NCBI RefSeq assembly: GCF_030272615.1
Contig: NW_026729349.1
Coordinates: 30,001 to 92,002 of the forward strand
Length of the DNA: 62,002 bases
Origin: Cryptomeria japonica
Taxonomy: Eukaryota; Streptophyta; Pinopsida; Cupressales; Cupressaceae
Direction: 5' to 3'
This document shows, piece after piece, positions 1 to 10,991 of the stretch. Under the pieces are notes generated by a model. It did no database searches and had not been told where the DNA came from. It saw only the letters and a program-made list of their open reading frames with translations. A program made the translations under genes and the position numbers. Each line of letters starts with the position of its first letter. Within the stretch, counting starts at the first letter, position 1.

Positions 1-860
1 GTCACCATGAGCAATCAAATCTTAGTCTACCGAAATCGAGAGAGGATTTTTTAGAGTACTATAACATGACCCCATAGGATTAGATGAATTATTCTTATGA
101 TTAAGGGGCACCGAGAAACATGATGCCGAATATTGACAACTTTGAGGAGCTTGAGCACTTAAGCAATTTCGCTGCTAGGGTGTGGTCTGCAACAATCAGG
201 ATAGTTGGAGAGAAAAATGAAGGCATTCTTAGCATAAAATTGGCCATCCCAACACATACAAGCTAACAGTTCAATGCCGCGATAAGCGGATTCAAATATG
301 GGGTATTGTGCAACTTTTCATTGAACTCATCTGACGCTTTTTATCGCAACCAAGAAAGTGTCACCACGAGCAATTGGATTCGAGTCTACCGAAACCGAGA
401 GAGGCTTTTTTAGAGTGCCATAACATAACCCCATAGGATCATACAAATCATTCCTATGATTAATAGGCACTAAGAAACACGATGGCGAATATTGACAACT
501 TTGAGCAACTTGAGCACTTAAGCGATTTCGTTTCTAGGGTGTGGCCCGCAATGATTGAGCGAGTTGAAGAGAAAAATGAAGGCATTCCTAGTGTAAAATA
601 GCCACCTCAATGTGTACGAGATGATTGTTCGGTGCTGCAACAAGAGGATTGAAAGATGGGACATTGTGCAACTTTTCATTGAACTCATCTGATGCTTTTT
701 GTTGCAACAAGAAAGTGTCACCACGAGCAATTGGATCCGAGTCTACCTAAACTGAGAGAGACTTTTTTAGAGTGCCATAACATGACCCCATAGGATCATA
801 CGAATTGTTCTTACATGTCACTAACATCGAGAAAAATGATGCAAAATTTTGACAATTTTG
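1..860. repeat. ~357-bp tandem repeat, two full units and a partial third
   Basis: Units begin at 1, 360 and 717, each with GTCACCAYGAGCAATYRGAT followed by the same order of blocks: a 'CCGAGAGAGG' stretch, 'CCCCATAGGAT', 'TTGACAACTTTGA', and an end reading 'TTCATTGAACTCATCTGA'. Unit lengths are 359 and 357 bp. The third unit loses similarity around 860. The window edge cuts the array, so its true size is unknown. Reading frames inside are short and shifted between units, so I see no gene. From about 861 to 1054 there is AT-rich sequence with nothing recognisable. Confidence 0.85.
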
Positions 861-1059
861 CACACTTTGAGTGATTGACAACAAATGAGCAATTTTTACA
901 TCTTTTACCACTTTAGCCTAAAACTTCATGAAATGATCCATGTGATGTCTAATGGTCCAAAATGATATTATTTACATAAAATCACACAAAACAAGACAAA
1001 AACACAATTTTTTATATTACAATGCCTCGAGTAGTCGAAAATACAAGTCATGTTCATAT

Positions 1060-1842
1060 TGTTAGGATTCCCATAGATACTGAGAGGGGGGGGTGAATCA
1101 GTATCTAACTGGTGAGTTGAATTTCTTGATTTAAAACATGTAGAACATATTATAACAGTGTACCGGTAAGAAAGAAATAATGCAATAAGCAGAATGAAAG
1201 TAACCACATAAGAAACACACCATAACACAATATTTTAATGAGGAAACCTGGCGTGGGAAAAACCTCAGTGGGGTTTGTGACCCACAATATTCACTTACTG
1301 GCCAATAAGGGAATATTACTTACAATAGGGGGCCTACACATGCAGGAAGGCCAAGTGCCTAGAGCTCACTGCTCAATGGGAACTCTCACTAACTTACAAT
1401 GTGGATTATGCAAATCTAATGTCTTGTACTGCTTTACAATAGCATCTTCAATGCCAGATTTAGTATCATTTTCTACTCTGTTCTTTACATATACCCCTTA
1501 ACCTATATTTCACATAATAGGTCTACCTTCTAATTTTTCTAGTTCTTATTAAATGTCTACAATGATCTCTCTTATATATGAGAGTCATTTTACAACATGC
1601 CAAGTCATCTTACAAAGTTTTTACAATAATAAATAAAATATAATATATCAAAAATCCTATTGGCCTCTATGCCAGTATGCTTCCTTTTTCTGCTAGTGCT
1701 AGTGTAGAGTGTGATCTGTTGATGCCAGTGTAATGCCTTGTCAATGTAATGCCTTGTCGGTGCCATAGGATTGTAAGGTTGCCATCAATGACAAAACCTT
1801 CAATCACCTTCAATGTCTCATTGGAGTTTGCATATGCCAACA
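1060..1842 (-). repeat. 3' LTR of the non-autonomous element
   Basis: Partner of 6894-7676. On the plus strand it begins TGTTAGGATTCC at 1060, just after the duplicated CATAT, and ends CATATGCCAACA at 1842. The open frames inside it are not conserved between the two LTRs and are not genes. Confidence 0.9.
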
Positions 1843-1857
1843 ATCTCCTCCTTTGGC
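1843..1857 (-). other. Polypurine tract, with related tracts upstream
   Basis: On the minus strand the element ends GCCAAAGGAGGAGAT directly before the 3' LTR, a normal plus-strand primer. A very similar tract, GCCAAAGGGGGAGTAG, lies about 130 bp upstream (1970-1985), and a third purine run lies at 1921-1932. The tract may therefore have been duplicated. Confidence 0.8.
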
Positions 1858-2028
1858 ATTGATGGCAACACTCATGAGAAATTCCAAAAAGTGTATCCAA
1901 AAATGTTTACCAATAATGTGTGCTCCCCCTGAGCATATGATTCCTGTGATATTGAATTTTCTCATACCACTACTCCCCCTTTGGCATCAATGAAAAAGGT
2001 TGTCAAGATGTCAGTAGAGTTTGTAGTT

Positions 2029-5000
2029 TCAACCTTGTAACTGGGTAGTTACAATTTGAAATAGATCTGCCAAAATTAAGTTTATACTCTCCATAAACTT
2101 TTTACTGTCTTTGATGGTTGTTTCTGTCCTTTGAACTCTACCAATGAGATGTTGCATGTGCTTTGCCGGTGTCCTTTGTCCCTGTACAAGTGCCTCAGAT
2201 ATCTCTTTCCGAATGAATGCTAGATAGTCCAATCTTGGACTCAATCTTAACCTTAGACTTTTTGCCTTATTCTCTATTTTCTCCTTTTCTCTTCCCAACT
2301 TTATTAATTCATCCTCAAAATTTGTTATCTGTTGTTCAAAAACTGATAGTGTATCTGGTGAGTTAACAAAATTATCTGCAAGTTTATTTATTTCATCTTG
2401 TACCTTGCTTATTTGCTTATCTATATCAGTTGTTAGTATGTTTGTCTTGCAGGTGTCTTTGTACAAAGTCTTGAACTCTTTTAGTAAATTACATAGTTCT
2501 GGTAGAAGTGTGTCAAATTCTCTAGTACACTTCTTTATTTGATTTTCAAAGAATTTTTTCTTTTCAATTTCTACTTTATTCTTCAGAGCCTCTTGCTCAA
2601 TTGTCACTTTGTTTTCATTGATGTATTTTGACAAAATTTCAACTTGATTTAATGAATCCTTATTGTCTATGTTACAGTTAGGAGCTAGGCTCTTCAAAAT
2701 TGGTATGGTGTCATCTATAGCCTTATAAGATTTTAAGCTGCAATTTGTTATCTTCTTAATTGAATCTAAGAGTACTTCTATTACATCGGTTGATTTATAG
2801 CCTAATGATGATGAACCTACATTCTGAGTACCACCGATGGAAGTAACCAAGCTTGTATTGACCTCTGGTAGGTCTGTTTGTGTTTACATTTCCTTAAGCA
2901 ATGGTTTTTCTACTTCTCCAGTTGTTGATTGCACTGTTTCCTCATGAACATGTTCCTGTACCTGTTGCTATTCCTATTTTGGAGCCTTTTTCTCTATTTG
3001 TTTCTCTGTTTGTTGCACTGTCTTAGTTTGAGTTTGAGTTTCTACCTCTTGCTCTTTGACATCTGTCAATTTGTCTTATGTGTTTTCAGTTTGCTCAACT
3101 AGTGGTGGCTCACTAGCCATTTCAGTCTTACCAGTTGTATCTTTGTCTATCACAATGTTGATCTTTTGAGTATTAACATCCACTGTATATAAGACTTCAG
3201 GATTAGGATTGACATCCTCTACATCCATGCTTTCCACTACTGGTTGATCTTTTGTAGCTATTGTTGTTACCGGTGGAGTAATCAAAGGAGGTGGGGTTAA
3301 GTTGTCTTTAACTTTGATACTAGGTGGTCCACCAACTTTACCTTTACCCTTGTCTTTATCCTTCTAATAAATATTTATAGGTTTGTGGCTCATGTATTCT
3401 TCTTGTTTTTCTTTTTCCACTAGGAAAATATCCCATGCATTTTTTGTCTCCTCAGTCACCTCATCGACTCTTCCAACCATTAATGCAATGTGCCGGTGTG
3501 CAGTAGAAAATACTGACCGGTTGGCTTCAGCAATTAAATCATCAATTTCTTTGGGTGAGTTCACTGGGTATACAACAAGTAGCTTTTCTATCTTTATTTT
3601 CTTGTCAAGTTCTACTATTGCTTGTCTTCTTGCTTCCAATCTTTAAAATAATTCATTTGGTACTTCATCTGCTACTTCCATCAAAAATTTCTTATGCATG
3701 TCAATATGTAATATAACATTGTTTTCTACTTGTTCTTTTTCATCTTTTGTCAGAGTGTTCTACAATTTTTCTATATTCTTTAGTTTTCCTTCCTCTGTAA
3801 TTTCATTCAACAGTATGTCAAGAGGGGCCATGTCCTTATTTGTCCTCTTCTTCTTCTTAGGTGTCAATTTCTTCTTTGGTGTAGCCTTTCTTACCAGAGA
3901 TCTCACTACTTGTTGTTTTTGTCTTGTCCTCCTAAGTGAGGGTGTGGTTGCCGGTGAGGGATCTCTTTTCCTTACAACACTCTTGAGAGTTGCAGGCATG
4001 TCATTCTCTGAAGATGTGCCTACCGGTGATAGGTGAGTTTCAGGTTGTGGAGTTGCTAACTCATCCTCTGTTATACCAGTTTGTTCCATTACTTTATCCT
4101 TGATTTCCTTTACTTTCCTAGAACCTCTTCTTACTATTGCTTCGACCTTCTTCACTCTCTTATTAGATTGAATTTTTTTTTCTATGGTCTCAGTACTGCC
4201 GAATACTTCTTCCTTTGGTTCTCTAGGTGCATCCAGAAGTGCTTTAGCATATGTTTCAATGATAAGGTCATCTATTTCATAACCCATTTTTGTTACCCAA
4301 ATTGTCCTTGGGATGACTGCTTCCATCCATATCTCATCCTTTTTTATTACAAAGCATATGTTATCTTTGTACTTGTCAACAATTTTCTGTGACAACTTGA
4401 TTCTCTTCTTCATTTTGGCCTTAAGTGCTTCAAAGAAATCATGGATATTGTTTTCCTTATCTTCTCCCATATTGTTGAATAGTTATGTCAATTATTTTCC
4501 TACCGGTATATCAAATCAAAGTTCTTTGTAGCCTATACCAAGAACCTGTTTGGTTATATGTAGCATTAAACATACTAGCAGATTTATAGACCTAAAAGTT
4601 CCTTTCTTAACCTTCTTAATCTTTCCTAGGTTGTCAATTAACTCATCCTTCAACCATTCACATATATCAATCTTTACATTGTCTATGGTCATGTCATAAG
4701 CACTTTTAAAGCATAAACTTGAGACTGAATTGAGTCTATTTGCATGAGTTGCTTTGTACCCTAATATCATGCTAACAAATCTCACATTTATATCTATTAC
4801 ATCATTTAGCCTTAAGGACCTTCTGTTGGATGTTGCACCAGTTAGCTTAGTAACTAGGTCATTTGAGACCTTCTTGGTTTTATTTGGCCTTTTACCAGTG
4901 GACGGTAACCCTGTCACTGCTTTGATAGCTTCCTTGGTAATTTTATGAATTGCATCTAACCAGAAAAAATCTCCATGAACCCTTCTTAAGACTATCCTAA

Positions 5001-5334
5001 TCACATCCTTGGGAAATTCAAGAATGCAGAGGATTTCGGTAAATCCTAGGGTTTCAATGATTTTATGTTTCGATTTTGCATTTCTGGATTCATCACATAT
5101 GATAGATTTATACATTGTTTTGATTTCTTCATTTCCTAATTCCTCTATGTTGCAGTGGATGTAAATTTTGGGCTCTTCAGCATAAACAACTCCTTTTTGA
5201 ATTTGAGAAAAACCACCTACATTGTCATCTTTCTTTACTACCTTGGGAACTAGTTGAAATATGGGCCTAGGGTGTTTTATAACCTCAACAACGGTAGGGT
5301 TTTCTATATATTCAAGTGCAGAGGTGGATGCCAT
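2029..5334 (-). pseudogene. Unknown ~1,100-codon ORF of the non-autonomous element, broken by stops
   Basis: Open segments at 5334-4516, 4470-3760, 3639-3364, 3285-3076 and 2850-2029 all lie in one minus-strand frame with no frameshift. They are the pieces of one reading frame of 1,102 codons. The N-terminal third includes 'FWLDAIHKITKEAIKAVTGLP', a Trp/Thr-Gly-Leu-Pro motif that I associate only loosely with uncharacterised plant element proteins. The middle has a strongly basic, nuclear-signal-like run (RKATPKKKLTPKKKKRTNKD). Next comes a Pro/Thr/Val/Glu-rich, probably disordered part, and the last 270 residues look like a long coiled coil. About ten stops interrupt it, all TAG, TAA or TGA and all one C-to-T change from Gln or Arg codons. 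I do not recognise the family and infer no function. Confidence 0.7.
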
Positions 5335-5830
5335 GATGATAAATACTTTTTTCTGTCCTTTGATGGATTGATTGTTTGAAGTGCTTCACTTTTTTCCTTG
5401 AAATCCCTTAGCTCTGCAAATTTTGCAGTCTACGAATGTTTGAAATCACGGTGAAATGAAATAGAGCCAAAACCATAAATTTATAGTGTTTATTTGCTAT
5501 CTACCATAATTAATGCATGCTGGTCAAGTATTCACTTAACATTGTCTGTCGGTAATGGAGTAATTTCCAACTTCTTATCTCTAACTGAGGGAATAATAGC
5601 ATATGTCTCATTTATTGCCAAACCCTCAAAGAAGATTTTCTTCAGTTTGATGAAGAGCTTCCTGCCGGTGGAGTACTACTTTGTCCTACCGGTGAAGCAT
5701 CACTCTATCCTGCCGATGAAGCATCACTCTATCCTGTCGGTGAAGCATTGATTGGTTCTACTAGTGGAGGAGTATTCACAACACTTAGGTCAGCTTTTCT
5801 AATCCATTGTTTTGAGAATTCTTGCTTTAC

Positions 5831-6822
5831 CTATTCAACTTTTTCTTTCCCTTTCAAGCTAGAACTTTTGTTATCTGCCAGTGATCCTTTACTTCTATAG
5901 AATTTTGCTATATGCCCAATCTTGTTACATACATAACAAGTTACATTATTTTTCTGAATATCTTTGCCATAATCTATGCCAGTTTGTGTTCTACACTGAT
6001 TAGATAGGTGTCCAAATCTTCCACAAACATAACATCTTACATTCATTGTACAATTTTCAGAGTTGTGACCAATTTTGTTACATTTTGAACATTGATTGGT
6101 AGGTGTGTTGATGTTCTGATAATTTCTAGATCTACATTGATTTTCTCTATGCCCATACTTATTACAGTTAAAGCATTTTCCATTGAATTTATAAGCATTT
6201 GGTTGTCTTACCGGTTTGCTGTGATCCTGAGTGTTTGCAGTACCAGAGCTTTCTCCTGCTTCAAAGACAATTCCACAAGTGTCACCATTAGGTTTCTGAA
6301 TCTTCAACAAGTCACCAAGTTCTTCTGATCTTTTCTTGAGTTTGTCATTGTTTTGATTTGGAATATCTAGTTCTCTTTGTAAGATCTCTTTCTATCTCAT
6401 CAGTTCATTTGAGTCATTCTGTGTATGCATCAGATCTATTTTCAAAAGGTCATTTTCATAGCTAAGTCTTGTGTTCTCATTTGCTACATCACTTAGTCTT
6501 TTGGTCAATTCTTCTTCATTCTTTTTCCTATCCTCAGTTTCTTTTTAGAATCTCATGGTCATATCTTGCATCTCATTCTTAATTGTTATGTTTTCCAGTT
6601 TCAGTTTGCTTATCTCATCATTGAGTGATTCCTTTTCATCATTCTCATTTGCAACTTTTCACATAATTCTCATCTCTTATTTCTTGCAATGGTAAAATTC
6701 TCTTGAAGTGCTTGAATGATATCCTAAGCTGCCTTTAGGTCATCTTCAATTTTGATGTTTTTCAATTTTTCTGCATCATAGTCTGAGAGAGCTACTTCTA
6801 GTTTCTTCATCAGATTTTCCAT
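5831..6822 (-). pseudogene. Gag-like pseudogene: coiled coil plus zinc knuckles
   Basis: A start codon at 6822 opens an alpha-helical, Lys/Glu-rich stretch (MENLMKKLEVALSDYDAEKL...) that looks like a coiled coil. It is broken by in-frame TAG and TGA codons and by a frame change. From 6310 an open segment of 159 codons carries zinc knuckles of the CX2CX4HX4C type: CFNCNKYGHRENQC, CSKCNKIGHNSENC and CYVCGRFGHLSNQC. A fourth, CYVCNKIGHIAKFY, has lost its last cysteine. Such knuckles bind RNA in retrotransposon nucleocapsids. I see no UBN2-type copia capsid domain ahead of them. Past the stop at 5831 the same frame runs through three short repeats (ASPVGQSD type, 5670-5750) with more stops. It is not translatable as it stands. 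Confidence 0.75.
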
Positions 6823-6879
6823 GTCTACCGGTGTCAAGATCTTCCTCAAGATGTTAGGCTTCTGAGAATAGAGGACCAA

Positions 6880-6891
6880 GCTCTGATACCA
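6880..6891 (-). other. Primer-binding site, tRNA-iMet type
   Basis: On the minus strand TGGTATCAGAGC lies two bases after the end of the 5' LTR. This is the standard plant retrotransposon primer site complementary to the 3' end of initiator methionine tRNA. Confidence 0.9.
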
Positions 6892-6893
6892 AT

Positions 6894-7676
6894 TGTTAGG
6901 ATTCCCATAGATACAGAGAGGGGGGGTGAATCAGTATCTAACCAGTGAGTTGAATTTCTTGATTTAAAACATACAGAACATATTATAACAGTGTACTGGT
7001 AAGTAAGAAATAATGCAATAAGAAGAAATGAAAGTAACCACATAAGAAACACACCATAACACAATATTTTAATGAGGAAACCCAGTGTGGGAAAAACCTC
7101 GGTGGGATTTGTGACCCACAATATTCACTTACTGGCCAATAAGGGAATATTACTTACAATAGGGGGTCTGCACATGTAGGAAGGCCAAGTGCCTAGAGCT
7201 CACTGCTTAATGGGAAGTCTCACTGACTTACAATGTGGATTATGCAAATCCAATAACTTATGCTACTTTACAATAGCAACTTCAATGCCAAATTTAGTAC
7301 CGGTTTCTACTCTGTTCTTTACATATACCCCTTAACCTATATTTCGCATAATAGGTCTACCTTCTAATTTTTCTACTTCTTATTAAATTTCTACAATGAT
7401 CTCTCTTATATATGAGATTCATTTTACAAAATGCAAAGTCGGCTTACAAATTTTTTACAATAATAAACAAAATATAATATATCAAAAATCCTGTTGGCCT
7501 CTGTGCCGGTATGCTTCCTTTTTCTGTCGATGCCGGTGTAGAGTGTGATCTGTTAATGCTAGTGTAATGCCTTGTCAGTGTAATGCCTTGCTGGCACCAT
7601 AGGATTGTAAGGCTGCCATCAATGACAACACCTTCAATCACCTTCAATGTCTCATTAGAGTGTGCATATGCCAACA
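6894..7676 (-). repeat. 5' LTR of the non-autonomous element
   Basis: Matches 1060-1842 along its full 783 bp with scattered substitutions. It ends TG...CA on the minus strand and lies directly against the primer-binding site at 6880-6891, which makes it the 5' LTR. It contains a 'GGAAACC...GTGGGAAAAACC' stretch that also occurs, diverged, in the LTR-like remnant near 51.25 kb. Confidence 0.9.
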
Positions 7677-7721
7677 CATATATCTGAATATGATTGATAT
7701 TACAAATTTTTATATTTACAT

Positions 7722-10700
7722 TTAATCCAATGAACCATCTAGATTTGTTCTACTCTTTATTGTGTCTAGTATGACCTCATGGTCAAACTCACGAACCTTC
7801 CATAGGTTCTTGTTTAGTGGTCTACCCCCATATCTGATCAAATGAACATTTGAAGCTACAACAAGGTTAGAATAATGAAGAATCTTCCTATGTGTCTTGA
7901 AGTCCTCGAACAACCACAAGTTAGACTTCTTCATTAGGTACCATTTAAGCCATGTACCAATAACAACTATTGATCATGTGGGCTACTCAATATTTTCTCC
8001 ATCTACCATAGGGCCATCCAATTTCTTTTTTGTGTCCACACAATGACACAGGTAATAATTCATTCCTTCTTCATTGTCTGCAGCTACAATAACTGCATAA
8101 ACATGCCCTGCAATGATATAGTGAGAAGAATTTAGAAAACAACTAAGGTTAAATATTAAAGTATAAAAAATTGCATGTGGATAATTTACTTGGTTGGACT
8201 AAATCCGACACATGGTCAAAGTCAACTCATTCTTCCATCTATGTTAGTTGTAGTGCACTCAGAGGTTGATATGTCTCAAGTGGGATTAGAGGCCTCATAC
8301 ACCATCGTCCACCCACTCCTTTGACTCATACTCATTATAGGAACCATCTCTACATGAAGAAAAATAACATGGCATCTATTGCATATGGATAGTCCATGAA
8401 CCTGCATTAGAGATTTTGAAAGAGTGTAGCTCACTCGATCTTGTCAATGTACAATAGTCTTCTAATTTTGCAATGTTAGTATCATCTACCAACCAAAAAA
8501 ATCTGCAAATTGAAGACTTACCTTGATTACCTAGACCAATTGTACCATTGCACCACTGAACAATTGATTTTGCATCTTTCAAGTTTGCATTTCCTTTGTA
8601 CTTTAACTCTTCTCTTGCTAAAGCTCTTTTAATACATACTCCTGCACCATCATGCTCCCCTTTTCCATGACCAACCTCAGAGAAATTCCACATATGTTGA
8701 ATAGCACTTAACTTATGCATCCTACTCAACTAATAAAACATTCAAGAGTTCTTAAATTGCGATGCACAATTATCTGACCATATGATATGTTGATGGAATG
8801 ATATGCCTCGGCTAGCCAAATCATCGTAGAATATCTGAATATCTAAAAATAACCTTGCACAAACTCTGTAGAGTGTAAGCGATCATCACTGATATAAAAA
8901 TGATACTCCCTCATTATATTCCTATCCTCTTCCATACTATCATGTGCATTAATTAATTCTATATGCACAAATATAGAAACTTGTGTGGAGTTGTAATATT
9001 ACGATTGCACCTTGTTTGCGGGTGTAGTGTGTAGTTATTTGCAAAGTCAATAATTGAAATGATTGTATGAAGTGGAAATGTGTCCTTTCATAACTTAAAT
9101 TGTGAGTCCAACCAACGAGCTTGATGGTTATGCCTTGCATACTCATACACTATATTCTCATGAAAGATGCCCATAAATTGATACACTAGAATCTTCTCAC
9201 TAACCAATTCACACCTTTTTGCTTCTTTTCCATCTTTTAGCATGTAGGCCACTTTCTCATATTTTCCAAATTCCACTATTTCATTACCAATTTCTTGTCC
9301 AATATCCATATGTTGACAAATTTGTAAATATTGCAATCCACCACAATGAACAAATGTTCCATCCAAGCAACACCTATTGTAATATACTTGGCCATCTACT
9401 CTTTCATATTAGATACTAGATATGAATTCCCTTGAAGATGTCGGAGCACCATTTATGTTGCGTTCCTGCAAAACATTGTTAGAATGAAAAACTATACATA
9501 TGTGTTGATAAACATCATAATGGCTAGAAAATTCGATATGTACTCTACAACAACAAGTTTTTGCATGTGTGATTTTTTGACATAAAAAGGCTTTATCATT
9601 TCAGAGAATCTTTGACTAATTTTAATTTGAAGGTACATACATTGAAACTTGGCAAAAAATTATGTTTGAGTCATATCCAAAAAATGTTTCGGATGTGGAT
9701 CATGGATTTTACTACCAATCCTCCTTCTTACAACATCTCTTTGATTTGGAGAGACCCTTGTGTTATTCTTCCAAAAATCTTTAATTAGGGATCTCAAGGC
9801 TTCAACAATTGCTTTATCTTTTTGTGGTAATATACCGGAAAATGCCCATAACTCATTGTTATATGGATCCTCCACTCTTTGTCGCCTTCCCATAGCTCTC
9901 ATTAGAGTTTGTCTACTCATCTTCAATTGTTTACTTGTCTTTCTAATGAGGCAAGATTTCATAGTTTGAGTGCTTACAATTGTTGATGTAATGACATGTC
10001 GTGTGGAATTACTATCTTTTGTGCATGAGTTAGAACCAACAGTATCATATGCATTCATCAGATTCTTTATAATAGATCTGTCGCTTGATTCAATCGATGT
10101 TCTTAGCCCAAGAATCTTCATTATGGGCCTAAATTTCAGATTTCTCATCATTTCAACAAATAGTTGACATCTTTCTATCTCATTTAAAGGCTCAAAAAAT
10201 ATTTTCCATATTCGGTTAGCATGTCTTTGACAAGCACGCTTCAAAATCTTGTCAACCATTGGTTTCAAAACATTAGCATCAATATCAATCAAATACTTAG
10301 GCTTTCTATGCAAAACTCTAGGAGGTGCTATCAAAATTTGAGTTACCTCAAGATTAGGAATGTCAACAACATTAGGGATAGGTGGCATACCTTCAACCAG
10401 AGATGAAAATGATGACATACCTTGAAAATGAGGTGTACAAGATGGTGTAGCTCTAATATTTGATGTCAATCATGAAGTACTTGCAACGTCAAATGTCTTA
10501 GAGGGATTGCATTCAATATGAGATGTTGTAGATGCCAATGGTATGCAAATAAGAGATGGTGTGCCTTCAACTTGAGATGTAAGAGATGGGGTGCCTTCAA
10601 CTTGAATTGTGGTAGACATGCTCTCAAGCTCGTGACTCAATTGTCTCATTGCATGAAGGTTTTGCATATGTTGCCATTGTGTGGCCAATTCTGTCTCTCT

Positions 10701-10860
10701 TAGATTGGCTGGATATTTCATGTTCCTCTTCAATTGGCACCTCTTCTTCTATGGTATTTAATTTCTCTTCTTCATGAAGTTGCTTCATTCCTTCTCTTTT
10801 TTTTGCATTCTTAGCTTCACACTCTTCTAGTGTTACATTTTTTTTTCATTTCCTTGGCAT
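7722..10860 (-). pseudogene. Decayed DDE-type transposase-like gene
   Basis: Reading right to left: a probable start MPRK at 10860; a Gln/Glu-rich N-terminus; an open stretch 10469-9660 ending in 'SPNQRDVVRRRIGSK...FLDMTQT'; a Cys/His-containing segment (9366-9088); then 'IIDFANNYTLHPQ' (~9050), 'EYHFYISDD' (~8890), 'IWSDNCASQFKN' (~8770) and 'WNFSEVGHGKGEHDGAG' (8690-8640). The spaced acidic residues in IDFANNY, YISDD and SDNCASQFK, followed by HGKGxxDGxG, match what I recall of an uncharacterised transposase-like family in plants and animals; I cannot name the superfamily. A probable intron (8108-8189, GTAAAT...TTGCAG on the minus strand) precedes the C-terminal 'GHVYAVIVAADNEEG' part. Several stops and at least one frameshift make it dead. 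I could not identify terminal inverted repeats. Confidence 0.65.
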
Positions 10861-10991
10861 GATGATGATTTCTACATGTATATGCTTAATCCTCGACCCT
10901 ATACAATAACCATAGATCCTATAACCCGATATGCTAAACCATATGAGGTAAGGATGGAGGGTGATATATGGAGGGAGGGGAGGAATATGCT

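Larger units (their letters stand above)
1060..7676 (-). mobile_element. Non-autonomous LTR retrotransposon (gag-like plus large unknown ORF, no pol)
   Basis: Two 783-bp LTRs (1060-1842 and 6894-7676) bound the element, and the 5-bp target duplication CATAT lies at 1055-1059 and 7677-7681. On the minus strand the LTR starts TGTTGGCATATG and ends AATCCTAACA. The primer-binding site TGGTATCAGAGC (initiator Met tRNA type) follows the right-hand LTR and a purine tract precedes the left-hand LTR, so transcription runs right to left. The interior holds a coiled-coil/zinc-knuckle gag remnant and a ~1,100-codon ORF. I find no protease, reverse transcriptase or integrase motif in any frame, so mobilisation would have needed a helper element. 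The LTRs differ visibly, so the insertion is not recent. Confidence 0.9.

Noticed and set aside
1238-1501. 87-codon plus-strand ORF in the left LTR
   Set aside because: Not preserved in the other LTR and antisense to the element.
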